Below, piece by piece: positions 43,861 to 52,821 of a DNA stretch of 64,000 nucleotides. A model generated the notes under the pieces. It was not told where the DNA came from. It was given only the letters and a program-made list of their open reading frames with translations, and searched no databases. How positions within the stretch are numbered: the stretch's first letter is position 1; each line of letters opens with the position of its first letter. Origin of the DNA: Dorea longicatena (lineage in GTDB: Bacteria > Bacillota > Clostridia > Lachnospirales > Lachnospiraceae); the NCBI RefSeq assembly GCF_025150085.1, contig NZ_CP102280.1:883001-947000 (forward strand), given 5' to 3'. Position numbers and translations under genes: made by a program.

Positions 43861-43962
43861 ATGCTGGTTGAAGTATCAATGAAAGACAAGAAGAAAGCAG
43901 AAAGACGATATCAGGAATATTTAAAGAAAATGAACAAGAAGAAGGGAGAACAGAAGAAATGA
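43861..43962 (+). CDS. Small basic protein (33 residues)
   Basis: ATG 43861 with AAAGGAGATAC upstream. It reads MLVEVSMKDKKKAERRYQEY and ends KKKGEQKK, a very basic helix that could bind nucleic acid. Its stop overlaps the next start (ATGA at 43959-43962), the mark of translational coupling. No family recognised. Confidence 0.6.
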   Translation: MLVEVSMKDKKKAERRYQEYLKKMNKKKGEQKK

Positions 43963-44945
43963 TTGCAAAAGAAATGATAGCAGAAAAGGTATTTGCGGAA
44001 GGTGTAGCAAAAGACATCCGGAATTTTCTTCCAGCTAAATATGAGAATGCAGAATTTCAGGTAATGCAGATGAATAAAAATAATGGAGTCCAGATGGTAG
44101 GAGTCCAGGTAAGACTGCAGGAAGAAAATGTGTGCCCAGTTGTCTATGTAGAACCGTTCTTCAATGAAATACGTTTGGGTGAACCCGTTGAGAAAGTGAT
44201 GAATGAAATTGCAAGATGCATGGAAGAAGCAGGCAATGTTCCGTTTTTGCACAGTGGTATCAACCCAATGGATTATGATTCAGTGAAGGAGCATCTGGCA
44301 GTGATGCTTGTGAACACCCAGGCAAACAAACGAATGTTACAGGAAATGCCTCATGAAAATATGGAAGATCTGTCGGCTATCTGTTATGTGGATTTTCCGG
44401 TAGAGTCTAACGATGGAAAAGCGACTATGAAGGTGAAAAATGAACATCTTAAGATGTGGAATGTGGATGCAAAGGAAATGTTCCAGCAGGCCAGAGCAAA
44501 TACACAGCCTGTAAATACACCGATTCTTCAGTCAATGGACGAAATGTTGTTGAGTATTTTTAATGAAGAAGGACATGCAACAAACCTGTTAGATGAAAAT
44601 GTTGATTTTGGACTTCGTTCACATGATATGCTGTATGCACTTACGAATGTAGAAAAGCAATATGGAGCATCTATGATCACGCAGCCAGAAGTTTTAAATA
44701 AATTGGAACAGCTTTTTCCAGAAGGATTTTATGTGTTACCGTCATCTGTGCATGAAGTTCTGATTGTTCCGGATAATGGAGAGATGGAACCGAAAATGCT
44801 TGGTGAAATGGTACGGGAAGTAAATAAAAATGAAGTGGAACGGCAGGAGGTTCTCTCAGACAGAGTTTACAGTTACGATAAAGAAAAACACCAGATTCGC
44901 CAGGAACCAGATTCTATACAGAAAGTAAAGGAGATGGAGCGTTGA
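43959..44945 (+). CDS. DUF5688-like ICE protein
   Basis: A 328-residue cytosolic protein common in Tn1549-like elements; I recall the family as DUF5688 but cannot verify it here. Mixed alpha/beta, with PVVYVEPFFNEIRLGEPVEK and the C-terminal half EGFYVLPSSVHEVLIVPDNG. No catalytic motif is evident and the function is unknown. ATG 43959 overlaps the preceding stop; AAGGGAGAACAG gives the ribosome site. Its stop overlaps the mobC start (TTGA), so the genes from here to the relaxase are one coupled operon. Confidence 0.72.
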   Translation: MIAKEMIAEKVFAEGVAKDIRNFLPAKYENAEFQVMQMNKNNGVQMVGVQVRLQEENVCPVVYVEPFFNEIRLGEPVEKVMNEIARCMEEAGNVPFLHSGINPMDYDSVKEHLAVMLVNTQANKRMLQEMPHENMEDLSAICYVDFPVESNDGKATMKVKNEHLKMWNVDAKEMFQQARANTQPVNTPILQSMDEMLLSIFNEEGHATNLLDENVDFGLRSHDMLYALTNVEKQYGASMITQPEVLNKLEQLFPEGFYVLPSSVHEVLIVPDNGEMEPKMLGEMVREVNKNEVERQEVLSDRVYSYDKEKHQIRQEPDSIQKVKEMER

Positions 44946-45280
44946 GAAAACGTAATGTAGCAATCCTTTTCCGATTGAACAAAAAAGAAGCAGAGGCATT
45001 GGATAAGAAAGTAAAGAGAAGCGGACTGAACCGGGAAGCTTACCTGAGACAGTTGATTTCTGGTGTTGTTCCAAGAGACGCACCGCCGCCAGATTATTAT
45101 TCTATGATGCGGGAGCTGCATAAGATTGGAAATAACTTAAATCAGATCGCACAGAAAGCACATGTGTTAAATGTGGTAGATGTGCAGCGTTACGATAAGG
45201 AAGTGCGGAAGTTCAATGAAGCAGTCCGTAAGATTACAGAAGCAGTGATACTTCCAGAGAAAAATGAATCATGGCAGTGA
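44942..45280 (+). CDS. mobC: MobC-like relaxosome accessory protein
   Basis: A 112-residue protein that helps the relaxase open DNA at oriT. The N-terminal ribbon-helix-helix-like start (NVAILFRLNKKEAEALDKKV, then SGLNREAYLRQLISG) and the family core MMRELHKIGNNLNQIAQKAH are clear. It starts at TTG 44942, overlapping the previous stop as TTGA, with AAAGGAGATGG upstream. Its end overlaps the relaxase start by 10 bases. Confidence 0.9.
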   Translation: MRKRNVAILFRLNKKEAEALDKKVKRSGLNREAYLRQLISGVVPRDAPPPDYYSMMRELHKIGNNLNQIAQKAHVLNVVDVQRYDKEVRKFNEAVRKITEAVILPEKNESWQ

Positions 45281-46713
45281 CATCAATCTGGAGCATCAAG
45301 GGGTGGATTGGAAAGGTAATCAATTATGCGGAGAATCCGGATAAGACGAAAGAGAACAATGAAGGGCGAATATCTGAGAATCAATCACGATCCACACAAG
45401 GACTTAATGATGTAATTACCTATGCGGTGAATGCAGAAAAGATCAGACGGAGGCAATTTGAATCTATGGAAATGGAACTTGTCGGAGAAGCGGAAGAACT
45501 AATGGAACAGTATGTATCTGGAGTGAATTGTGCACCGACAACCGCCAGAGAAGAAATGATTGCGGTCAAAAAGCGTTTTGGAAAGGAGGACGGAATTGTT
45601 GCGTTTCATGGCTACCAGTCTTTTGCACCGGGAGAATGTAATCCGGCAATGGCACATGAGATTGGAAAGAAGCTGGCAGAAGAATTGTGGGGCAGTCAGT
45701 ATCAGGTATTGATTGCGACTCATTTGGATAAGGCGAATCATCTGCACAACCATTTTGTGGTGAACTCAGTTTCATTCATTGATGGGAAAAGATACCACAG
45801 GACAAATCAGGATTACCGGGATATGCGGATGGTGTCAGACCGTTTATGTAAAGAATACCAGTTATCGGTTGTGAGGCAGCCAGAACAGGGAAAAGGAAAA
45901 CATTATGCCGAGTGGCATGCAGAACAGGATGGGAAGCCGAGTTATCACAGCATGGTAAAAGCAGATGTTGACGAGGCAATCCGAAAGGCGAGGACTGAAA
46001 AACAGTTCTTTTTTTATTTGCGGGAAAAAGGATATTCTTTTAAGTTCGGGAAAGACATTACCGTTCGTCCGGAAGGGCGGGAGCGTGGTCTGAAGTTAAA
46101 GCGGAATTTTGGAGAGAATTATTCACTGGAAGCAATCCGGGTTCGGATTCTGGAAGAAAATGAATTACCTGCCGAGAAGAAATTTCCGGTTCAGAGGCAT
46201 TACCGGATTCGGGTATCCGGCAACTTCAAGCAGACAAGAAAAATCGGAGGACTTCGGGGATTGTATCTGCATTACTGTTATCTTTTAGGAATCCTACCGA
46301 AGAATCGCCCGTCAATATCTGCTAAACAGGTGCATGTATTGTTCCGGGAGGATTTATTAAAACTGAATACCATTTCCAAAGAGACAAAGCTGCTCTGCCA
46401 TTATCACATAGATACTGCAGAGCAGCTTTTTTCGTTGAAAGAAAGTTTGCAGAAGAAAACGGAGCAGTGTGTGGAGGAACGGAAGCATCTGCGTTATAAG
46501 ATCCGGGCAGACAGACCGGAAGAAGAAATACAGGAAATGAAAGAGCAGATAAAAGTTCTGACAGAGAAAATTGGAACGCTCAGAAAGGAGGCAGCACTTT
46601 GTGATGGAATTGCCGCACGTTCCAAGGTGATCGAAGAAAAATTTAAGATGATGCGGGAAGAAAAAGAGAAGAAGGAGGAACAAAGCCATGAACACATCAG
46701 GCGAAGCCGCTGA
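45271..46713 (+). CDS. Relaxase/mobilization nuclease (MobA/VirD2-like)
   Basis: Nicks the element at oriT and leads the strand into the recipient. The N-terminal relaxase domain (about 1-260) begins WSIKGWIGKVINYAENPDKT and carries the three-histidine metal site in HLDKANHLHNHFVVN. The catalytic tyrosine is expected near the N-terminus (the Tyr in INYAENP is a candidate). The C-terminal part is a long coiled coil (ELKE-type helices from about residue 370). The length of 480 fits the Tn1549/CTn family of MOB-P-type relaxases. It overlaps mobC by 10 bases and the next gene by 26. Confidence 0.92.
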   Translation: MAVTSIWSIKGWIGKVINYAENPDKTKENNEGRISENQSRSTQGLNDVITYAVNAEKIRRRQFESMEMELVGEAEELMEQYVSGVNCAPTTAREEMIAVKKRFGKEDGIVAFHGYQSFAPGECNPAMAHEIGKKLAEELWGSQYQVLIATHLDKANHLHNHFVVNSVSFIDGKRYHRTNQDYRDMRMVSDRLCKEYQLSVVRQPEQGKGKHYAEWHAEQDGKPSYHSMVKADVDEAIRKARTEKQFFFYLREKGYSFKFGKDITVRPEGRERGLKLKRNFGENYSLEAIRVRILEENELPAEKKFPVQRHYRIRVSGNFKQTRKIGGLRGLYLHYCYLLGILPKNRPSISAKQVHVLFREDLLKLNTISKETKLLCHYHIDTAEQLFSLKESLQKKTEQCVEERKHLRYKIRADRPEEEIQEMKEQIKVLTEKIGTLRKEAALCDGIAARSKVIEEKFKMMREEKEKKEEQSHEHIRRSR

Positions 46714-47569
46714 TCAGGTAGTACGAATGTCGTTGGAAGTCGGTGAAGCAGCATTGAAGATCAGTGGTACAGGTGCGAAGCATCTGGCAGTGATGCTGTA
46801 TACAGTCTTAAAAGAGAAGAAAAAGACAAAAGGCAGAGTAAGACTTGAAACATTGGTTAAATCAGGTAGACCACTGACGGTATTTTCGGTGAAAGAAAGT
46901 GATCTGAAACAATTTGTTCAGGAAGCAAAACGATATGGCGTGTTGTACTGTGCAGTCCGAAATCCAAGAGGAAGCAGTGACGGATTGGTAGATGTGATTG
47001 TAAAGGAAGAAGATGCACCAAGAATCAACCGTATCGTAGATAGATTCCAGTTTGCATCTGTAACAGAAGCAGCGAAGATTAAGACAGAAATTGAGCGGAC
47101 ACGTGCAGAAAAAGCAAAAGCCGGAAAATCAGAGAAGCAGGAAAAGAAGCCGGAAAAAGTACAGGTTCAGCAAGAAAAACAGGGACAGGCAGAGCCGGAA
47201 AAAGATTATCCGCAGAAATCCAAGGAGGATCAGCTTATGGACGAGTTGTTTAGAGAGTCGGTGAAGAAAGAGGGTAAGGAGCAAAACCCCTCTTTGGCAA
47301 AGACGACCAAATCCCGTCTGTCCGAGCCTACCTCAAAGAAGCAAGAGAAAACCGCAGAGGGTACTTCTAAGTTATTTACCCCGGAAAAACCAGAGAAACC
47401 ATCGGTCAGAAAGGAACTTCGGGAAATACAGAATGCAAGGAAGAAAGAAGCGGAGCGGCGTGAGAATAGAAATGATCCGGTGAGAAATCAGGGAAATAAA
47501 GACCGGAATCAGATTCGCCACCAGCAGCCACAACAGAAACGAAAACCAAGGAAAGGGAAAGAGAGGTAA
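46688..47569 (+). CDS. PcfB-family (DUF3801) conjugation protein
   Basis: A 293-residue accessory protein of the relaxosome and coupling complex. The conserved core is residues 1-140 (GEAALKISGTGAKHLAVMLY, DLKQFVQEAKRYGVLYCAVR, IVKEEDAPRINRIVDRF), matching the PcfB/DUF3801 family. The rest is a highly charged low-complexity tail rich in Lys, Glu and Gln, ending in a basic patch. ATG 46688 lies within the relaxase gene end, after AAGAAGGAGGAAC. It is followed after 5 bases by the ArdC-like gene. Confidence 0.88.
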   Translation: MNTSGEAADQVVRMSLEVGEAALKISGTGAKHLAVMLYTVLKEKKKTKGRVRLETLVKSGRPLTVFSVKESDLKQFVQEAKRYGVLYCAVRNPRGSSDGLVDVIVKEEDAPRINRIVDRFQFASVTEAAKIKTEIERTRAEKAKAGKSEKQEKKPEKVQVQQEKQGQAEPEKDYPQKSKEDQLMDELFRESVKKEGKEQNPSLAKTTKSRLSEPTSKKQEKTAEGTSKLFTPEKPEKPSVRKELREIQNARKKEAERRENRNDPVRNQGNKDRNQIRHQQPQQKRKPRKGKER

Positions 47570-47574
47570 ATTTT

Positions 47575-48579
47575 ATGGATAATAGTTTTGATTCTTTATT
47601 AAATGCATCGGCTGTACCACAGGATGAAAAGGTACAGGCATTTATTGCGGAAAGCAAAAATAACAGGAATCGCTGCTATGAGTTGTCAGAGCAGGTAACC
47701 GCACAAGTGGCAACGGATGGGAAAATGCTGCAGAAGTATCTGGATGTACAGAGTACCTTTGATCGTTATACTACCAATAATGCACTTCTGATTCTGGCAC
47801 AAAGACCAGATGCACAGAAATTAGGTGACTATGGATACTGGAGAGATCATGGATTTTATTTAAAACGTATGGAACGACAGAATCCAGTTCTGATTTTAGA
47901 ACCGGGAAAAACATATAAGCGTGAAGATGGTACAGTTGGAAATTATTATAATGCGAAAAAGCTATATGATATTTCTCAGACAACAATGTCCGATACTACA
48001 ATTCAAAAGTCAGAATATGAAGAACATGATTTAATCCGGGCGTTAGTCAGTACCCCTCCGGTAAATATTGTTGCAGCAGAACCAGAACAGATGCCGGATG
48101 AAAAAGGAGCATTTTTCAAACCAGAAGAAGGCTGCATTTATGTAAGAAAAGGGATGAGTGCACAGGAGATTTTTAAGAGTCTTGTGCCGGAATTGGTATT
48201 TGCCGGATATGCGGATGGGAATCCGCACTATGATAAAAATGAAGATGCATTTCATGTATCGTGTGCGTCTTATATGTTGTGTAAAAAATATGGAATAGAT
48301 ACCAGTCGATATGATTTTTCACATGCACCAGAGTTCTTTGAAAAAATGGAGACTCAGGAAGTGCGGGCGGAACTTTCCAGAGCCAGAGATGCAGCGAATG
48401 CAATTTCTGCAAGAATGGCAAAGGTACTGGATCAGAATCGAAATGCAACTTACCGACAGTCAGAGACTGAAAGACCAGAACAAGACAGTCCTGAAAATGA
48501 GAAAGCCAAGAAAGAAAATCCAGAGCCAGAAAAAAAGGAACCGAAATCCAGAGGACAGCATAGGAAAGAAGCACGCTAG
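47575..48579 (+). CDS. ArdC-like ssDNA-binding domain protein
   Basis: A 334-residue ICE protein. Residues about 30-130 (FDRYTTNNALLILAQRPDAQ, LGDYGYWRDHGFYLKR) resemble the N-terminal DNA-binding domain of ArdC antirestriction proteins. A middle part, ALVSTPPVNIVAAEPEQMPD, may be a decayed metalloprotease-like region since no HExxH is seen. The tail is Lys/Glu-rich. It may coat or protect the incoming single strand; that is inference from the family. The ribosome site AGAGAGGTAAA precedes ATG 47575. Confidence 0.75.
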   Translation: MDNSFDSLLNASAVPQDEKVQAFIAESKNNRNRCYELSEQVTAQVATDGKMLQKYLDVQSTFDRYTTNNALLILAQRPDAQKLGDYGYWRDHGFYLKRMERQNPVLILEPGKTYKREDGTVGNYYNAKKLYDISQTTMSDTTIQKSEYEEHDLIRALVSTPPVNIVAAEPEQMPDEKGAFFKPEEGCIYVRKGMSAQEIFKSLVPELVFAGYADGNPHYDKNEDAFHVSCASYMLCKKYGIDTSRYDFSHAPEFFEKMETQEVRAELSRARDAANAISARMAKVLDQNRNATYRQSETERPEQDSPENEKAKKENPEPEKKEPKSRGQHRKEAR

Positions 48580-48605
48580 AAAAATTTGGGAAAGGAGAAT
48601 GCAAA

Positions 48606-48809
48606 ATGAGCAGTGATACGATTACGTTAGAACTGGATAAATATGAGAGTGGCGTAGTGTTCCATTCCCTAAAGGACAAGCGGAATCAGATGCTGAAAGA
48701 GGGAAAAGATACGGAGCTTGTCGATGATGTTTTAATGAAAGTCATTGAGAAAATCGAAGTACCGTCGGAGAAGGAAAAGCGAGGACGCAGAAGCCATGAA
48801 GAACGATGA
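48606..48809 (+). CDS. Small conserved ICE protein
   Basis: A 67-residue acidic-then-basic protein (MSSDTITLELDKYESGVVFH; tail KEKRGRRSHEER) regularly found between the ArdC-like gene and the coupling protein in such elements, from memory. It has AAAGGAGAATGC upstream of ATG 48606. Its 3' end overlaps the coupling-protein start by 14 bases. Function unknown. Confidence 0.7.
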   Translation: MSSDTITLELDKYESGVVFHSLKDKRNQMLKEGKDTELVDDVLMKVIEKIEVPSEKEKRGRRSHEER

Positions 48810-50592
48810 TGAGCAGAGCAGTCTGATGGTGGCGGTAATTGGAATTATCCCGGTTATCTGGTTTGCGTTACTTGTCGCACCTTATCTTTCGTCTGGTCTT
48901 ATGGGGATTCTGGATGGAGTCCCGGAAGCAATGAACCATCCGTTTTCCATTCGGTTATGTGGGGACAGTGTAAAAACTGTCCTTATTTTTTTGCTGTCTT
49001 ACGGCATGGGAATCGGGATTTATATTTCTACCAAGAAACATTACCGACGAGGTGAAGAACATGGGTCTGCAAAATGGGGGAATGTGAAGAAAATCAATCG
49101 CAGATACAGGGAGAAGCGATTTACAAAAAATAAGTTGCTGACCATGCATGTACGAATCAGCTACAATATGCGGAAACATTTGCGAAATGTATTGACAGTT
49201 GTGATTGGTGGTTCCGGTTCAGGAAAGACCAGATTTTTTGCAAAACCGAATCTGATGCAGGCGAATACTTCTTTTGTGGTTTTAGATCCCAAAGGGGAAA
49301 ATCTGAGAGATACCGGGTATCTTCTGGAAGAAAAAGGTTATGAAGTAAGAGTGCTTGACCTGATAAATATGGAAAAGAGCCATTGCTATAACCCGTTTGT
49401 ATATCTGAAGGACGATAACGATGTGCAGAGACTGGTAACGAACCTGTTCAAAGCGACTACACCAAAAGGCAGTCAGTCTAACGATCCATTCTGGGATACC
49501 GCAGCTTCTATGCTGTTGTTGGCACTGATTTTCTATCTGAGATATGAAGCACCGGAAGAAGAACAGAATTTCCCGATGGTAATGGAAATGTTACGTGCCG
49601 GAGAAGTCAGAGAGGACGATGACCAGTACCAGTCACCGCTTGATGAATTGTTTGAGCGGTTGGAAATGAAGAACCCGGAACATATCGCAGTAAAGTATTA
49701 CAAAGATTATCACTCTGGTAGTGCCAAGACATTAAAATCCATTCAAATCACATTAGCAGCAAGACTTGAAAAATTTAACTTATCCAGTCTGGCAGCACTG
49801 ACCGCAACGGACGATTTAGACCTGCCATCACTGGGAGAGCGAAAAGTGGCTTTATTTGCGTTAATCCCGGACAACGACACCAGTTACAACTTTCTGGTGT
49901 CAATTTTGTATACCCAGTTATTTCAGCAGTTGTTCTATCTGGCAGACCATAAATACGGCGGGAGACTTCCGGTTCATGTGCATTTCCTCATGGACGAATT
50001 TGCAAATGTTTCACTGCCTGATGACTTCGATAAGATTCTGTCTGTGATGCGTTCCAGGGAAGTGTCAGTCAGTATTATTTTGCAGAATCTGGCGCAGTTA
50101 AAAGCATTGTTTGAGAAGCAGTGGGAAAGCATTATGGGAAATTGTGATGAATTTTTATATTTAGGCGGCAATGAGCAGGGAACACATAAATATGTCAGCG
50201 AACTTCTTGGCAAGGCAACGATTGACACGAACACCTATGGAAAGTCAACGGGACATTCCGGGAACTATTCCACCAATTATCAGAATACAGGGCGGGAGCT
50301 GATGACACCCGATGAAGTTCGCATGTTGGATAACCGATATGCGATTCTTTTTATTCGTGGAGAAAGACCAATTTTAGACGAGAAATTTGATATTTTAAAG
50401 CACCCCAATGTGGGACTTACAACTGACGGAAACGGAAAACCATATCTGCATGGAGCAGTTGACCGGGCAGTGGCAAGTATTTCACTGGGAGACAGCTTGG
50501 AAGGCGAGTTCACAGATGATTCTCTGGAAGTGGAAGATTATGAATTATTATCCGATGAAGATCTGGAAGAAATCATTCAGAAATATCAGTAA
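48796..50592 (+). CDS. VirD4/TraG-type type IV coupling protein
   Basis: Inner-membrane ATPase that connects the relaxosome to the transfer channel. Two N-terminal membrane helices (LMVAVIGIIPVIWFALLVAP and a second near TVLIFLLSYGMGIGIYI), then a RecA-like motor with Walker A GGSGSGKTRF, the family box VLDPKGENLRDTG, and Walker B HFLMDEFANV. The product is 598 residues from ATG 48796, which I prefer to the longer frame from 48745 because the extra residues lie in the upstream small gene and have no ribosome site. It ends in an acidic tail, as in related elements. Confidence 0.94.
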   Translation: MKNDDEQSSLMVAVIGIIPVIWFALLVAPYLSSGLMGILDGVPEAMNHPFSIRLCGDSVKTVLIFLLSYGMGIGIYISTKKHYRRGEEHGSAKWGNVKKINRRYREKRFTKNKLLTMHVRISYNMRKHLRNVLTVVIGGSGSGKTRFFAKPNLMQANTSFVVLDPKGENLRDTGYLLEEKGYEVRVLDLINMEKSHCYNPFVYLKDDNDVQRLVTNLFKATTPKGSQSNDPFWDTAASMLLLALIFYLRYEAPEEEQNFPMVMEMLRAGEVREDDDQYQSPLDELFERLEMKNPEHIAVKYYKDYHSGSAKTLKSIQITLAARLEKFNLSSLAALTATDDLDLPSLGERKVALFALIPDNDTSYNFLVSILYTQLFQQLFYLADHKYGGRLPVHVHFLMDEFANVSLPDDFDKILSVMRSREVSVSIILQNLAQLKALFEKQWESIMGNCDEFLYLGGNEQGTHKYVSELLGKATIDTNTYGKSTGHSGNYSTNYQNTGRELMTPDEVRMLDNRYAILFIRGERPILDEKFDILKHPNVGLTTDGNGKPYLHGAVDRAVASISLGDSLEGEFTDDSLEVEDYELLSDEDLEEIIQKYQ

Positions 50593-50626
50593 ATCCAAGA
50601 AAAATATATAGGAGGCTATCAAAAAA

Positions 50627-50992
50627 ATGAAGTTAGATATGCGAAAGAAGCAGGAGAAGAAAGAAACAACAAAATCAACGAAGAAGCTGCCAATGACAGC
50701 AAAAATGAAACGTGCCATGGCAGTGTATATTGCAATGGTACTGATTATGACAGCAGGAGCAAGTACCGTATTTGCGGCAGACGATCCACTGACCGTTATC
50801 AATAATCTGTCCACGTTTATCTTTGGACTGATTCGTGCCATCGGAATGATTTTGTTGGGATTTGGAATTGTGCAGGTCGGTTTATCACTGAAATCTCATG
50901 ATCCAAGCCAGAGAGCGAATGGATTCCTGACACTTGCAGGCGGTGTTATTATTACATTTGCAAAAGAAATCCTGAATCTGATTACAGGTTAA
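50627..50992 (+). CDS. Maff2/VirB2-like small membrane protein
   Basis: A 121-residue protein with a basic N-terminus, a cleavable-looking hydrophobic segment (VYIAMVLIMTAGASTVFAAD) and two further helices (FIFGLIRAIGMILLGFGIVQ; FLTLAGGVIITFAKEIL). This is the pilin-like VirB2 topology; in Tn1549-like elements the family is called Maff2. It is probably a component of the conjugation channel. ATG 50627 follows ATAGGAGGCTATC. It sits after the coupling protein and before a hairpin and the VirB6-like gene. Confidence 0.85.
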   Translation: MKLDMRKKQEKKETTKSTKKLPMTAKMKRAMAVYIAMVLIMTAGASTVFAADDPLTVINNLSTFIFGLIRAIGMILLGFGIVQVGLSLKSHDPSQRANGFLTLAGGVIITFAKEILNLITG

Positions 50993-51014
50993 GAAGAATA
51001 GGAAATAAGGAAAC

Positions 51015-51049
51015 GGGACGGTGCAGGTCCGAAAGGAATCGCACCGCCC
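51015..51049 (+). other. Stem-loop between the Maff2-like and VirB6-like genes
   Basis: GGGACGGTGC (51015-51024) and GCACCGCCC (51041-51049) pair with a single mismatch. There is no T tract. It may protect the abundant upstream mRNA or set expression ratios. Confidence 0.5.
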
Positions 51050-51075
51050 AGGCTAAGACAGGAGGTGTTTAGAAG

Positions 51076-51912
51076 GTGTCAGATAACTGGGTAGTACAGA
51101 ACTTGCAAAATGCCTTGGATACCTGGAACAGCAAACTTGCAGAAATCTGGCAGATACTCACACAGTCACCGGAAACCTTTAAGGGTGGCGGTATCTGGCA
51201 GGTGATTGTGCAGATCCATGGAGCATTGCAGGCAATCGGCTATGCTTTGTTAGTGCTTTTCTTTGTAGTCGGAGTGGTCAAGACTTGTGGAAGTTTTACA
51301 GAGGTAAAAAGACCGGAACATGCATTGAAAATTTTTATCCGTTTTGCGATTACAAAAGGCGTAGTCACGTATGGACTGGAGCTGATGATGGCATTATTCA
51401 ATATCATACAAGGAGTGACCAGTACGATTATGCAGACCGCAGGATTTGGAAGTACGGAAGATACCGTTTTACCGGACGAAATCATAGAAGCGGTAGAAGA
51501 TTGTGGATTTTTTGAAAGTATTCCTCTATGGGCGGTGACGTTGATCGGTGGACTTTTTATTACAGTTCTGAGCTTCATTATGATTATGAGTGTATATGGA
51601 AGATTTTTTCGATTGTATCTTTACACAGCGATTGCACCGATTCCATTATCTTCATTTGCAGGAGAGCCGAGTCAGAATATCGGAAGAAGTTTTTTGAAGT
51701 CATACGCAGCAGTGTGTCTGGAGGGAGCAATCGTGGTACTTGCCTGCATTATATTTTCATTGTTTGCATCATCACCGCCAGTTGTCAATCCAGATGCAGC
51801 AGTAGTCACTATGGTGTGGAGCTATATTGGAGAGTTGATTTTCAATATGCTTGTACTGGTCGGTGCGGTGAAGATGTCAGACAGGGTAGTGAGGGAAATG
51901 ATGGGATTATAA
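51076..51912 (+). CDS. VirB6/TrbL-like conjugation membrane protein
   Basis: A 278-residue integral membrane protein with about six helices (ALQAIGYALLVLFFVVGVVK, LIGGLFITVLSFIMIMSVYG, GAIVVLACIIFSLFA and others) and a periplasm-type N-terminus. It corresponds to the VirB6/TrbL-type channel component in Tn1549/CTn elements. It starts at GTG 51076 with GGAGGTG about eight bases upstream. The conserved central RFFRLYLYTAIAPIPLSSFAG is typical of the family. Confidence 0.85.
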   Translation: MSDNWVVQNLQNALDTWNSKLAEIWQILTQSPETFKGGGIWQVIVQIHGALQAIGYALLVLFFVVGVVKTCGSFTEVKRPEHALKIFIRFAITKGVVTYGLELMMALFNIIQGVTSTIMQTAGFGSTEDTVLPDEIIEAVEDCGFFESIPLWAVTLIGGLFITVLSFIMIMSVYGRFFRLYLYTAIAPIPLSSFAGEPSQNIGRSFLKSYAAVCLEGAIVVLACIIFSLFASSPPVVNPDAAVVTMVWSYIGELIFNMLVLVGAVKMSDRVVREMMGL

Positions 51913-51966
51913 AAAACAGAGTATGTATGGTAAGAAACCGTACATACCCTGTTGTATGTTATGAGC

Positions 51967-52347
51967 CTATTCTACAATGTCTTTGCTGTCATTATATCTC
52001 ATATTTCCCTGAGAATCGAAATGAACAGAATCTAATGGAATCCCTCTTTGTCTGGCACGAGAAATCTGGAAGGACATATCGTCTTTCATAGCTTTGTAGT
52101 ATTGATGTTCCTGCCACTTGCGTCGCAGAGCAGAAATCCAGCTAAGAACAGAAAAGGCAGTCAGCAGATAGAGGATTGCAAATGCTAGTTTCTCATGGCT
52201 TGCTGCCCATGGATTCAGAATCGTGGAAACAGCAAGGAAGTATAACAGCGGTAAGGTCAGATTTAATCTGGCAGCAATCCGAAACAGCAGAGAAATCAGG
52301 AATAGAGCAACGGTAACAACAAGTGAAATCATAACAGTGATTGGCAT
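51967..52347 (-). CDS. Small membrane protein on the opposite strand of the transfer operon
   Basis: A 126-residue protein with three predicted helices (MPITVMISLVVTVALFLISL; LTLPLLYFLAVSTIL; KLAFAILYLLTAFSVLSWIS) and a soluble C-terminus (QRGIPLDSVHFDSQGNMRYN). The reverse strand shows AAAGGGGGA before the ATG, so the start is well supported. It is the only reverse-strand gene inside the conjugation module, filling the gap between the VirB6-like and PrgI genes. No family is recognised. Its separate promoter suggests regulation or an immunity/exclusion-like role, which is speculative. Confidence 0.65.
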   Translation of the reverse strand: MPITVMISLVVTVALFLISLLFRIAARLNLTLPLLYFLAVSTILNPWAASHEKLAFAILYLLTAFSVLSWISALRRKWQEHQYYKAMKDDMSFQISRARQRGIPLDSVHFDSQGNMRYNDSKDIVE

Positions 52348-52428
52348 AGGTCAGTCCCCCTTTCATTTACCCAAAGTGTAACAGAACAGGAAAAATATAA
52401 CAAATGTGCGATTTGGAGGTGTATCGTT

Positions 52429-52821
52429 TTGGAAGTAAAAATTAACAAGGAAATCAGGGATTACACAGAGGCAATCTTTTTCGGATTGTCCCTGAGACAG
52501 TTTATCTTTTCAGGATTAGCCTGCGGGATTGCCGTTGGGCTTTATTTTTTGCTTCACCCATACATGAGTATGGAAACAGTGAGTTGGATTTGTGTACTGG
52601 GAGCTGCCCCATGTGTAGTGTTCGGGTTTGTAAAATATCATGGAATGACAGCGGAGCAGTTTATCTGGGCATGGATAAAATCAGAAATCCTGATGCCGAA
52701 AAAACTGGTGTTCCGGTCAGAAAATCTTTATTTTGATGCGGTAGAACCAATCATTAAAAAATATGAGAAAGAAAGTCTGAAGAAGGAGGGACGCAAGAAG
52801 AATGATAAAAACGCTGAGTAA
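52429..52821 (+). CDS. PrgI-family conjugation protein
   Basis: A 130-residue protein with the PrgI start VKINKEIRDYTEAIFFGLSL, two helices (FIFSGLACGIAVGLYFLLHP and WICVLGAAPCVVFGFVKYHG) and a cytosolic tail. It is a VirB3-like partner of VirB4. It starts at TTG 52429 with GGAGGT eight bases upstream. It overlaps the virB4 start by 20 bases, so they are translationally coupled, as in related ICEs. Confidence 0.9.
   Translation: MEVKINKEIRDYTEAIFFGLSLRQFIFSGLACGIAVGLYFLLHPYMSMETVSWICVLGAAPCVVFGFVKYHGMTAEQFIWAWIKSEILMPKKLVFRSENLYFDAVEPIIKKYEKESLKKEGRKKNDKNAE

Noticed and set aside
48173..48679. 168-codon reverse-strand frame
   Set aside because: It lies entirely opposite the ArdC-like gene and the next small gene, and its sequence is Ser/Phe/Leu-rich without domains.
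51528..52091. 187-codon + strand frame
   Set aside because: It overlaps the VirB6-like gene in another frame; its Tyr/Cys/Ser-rich sequence is typical of an out-of-frame shadow.
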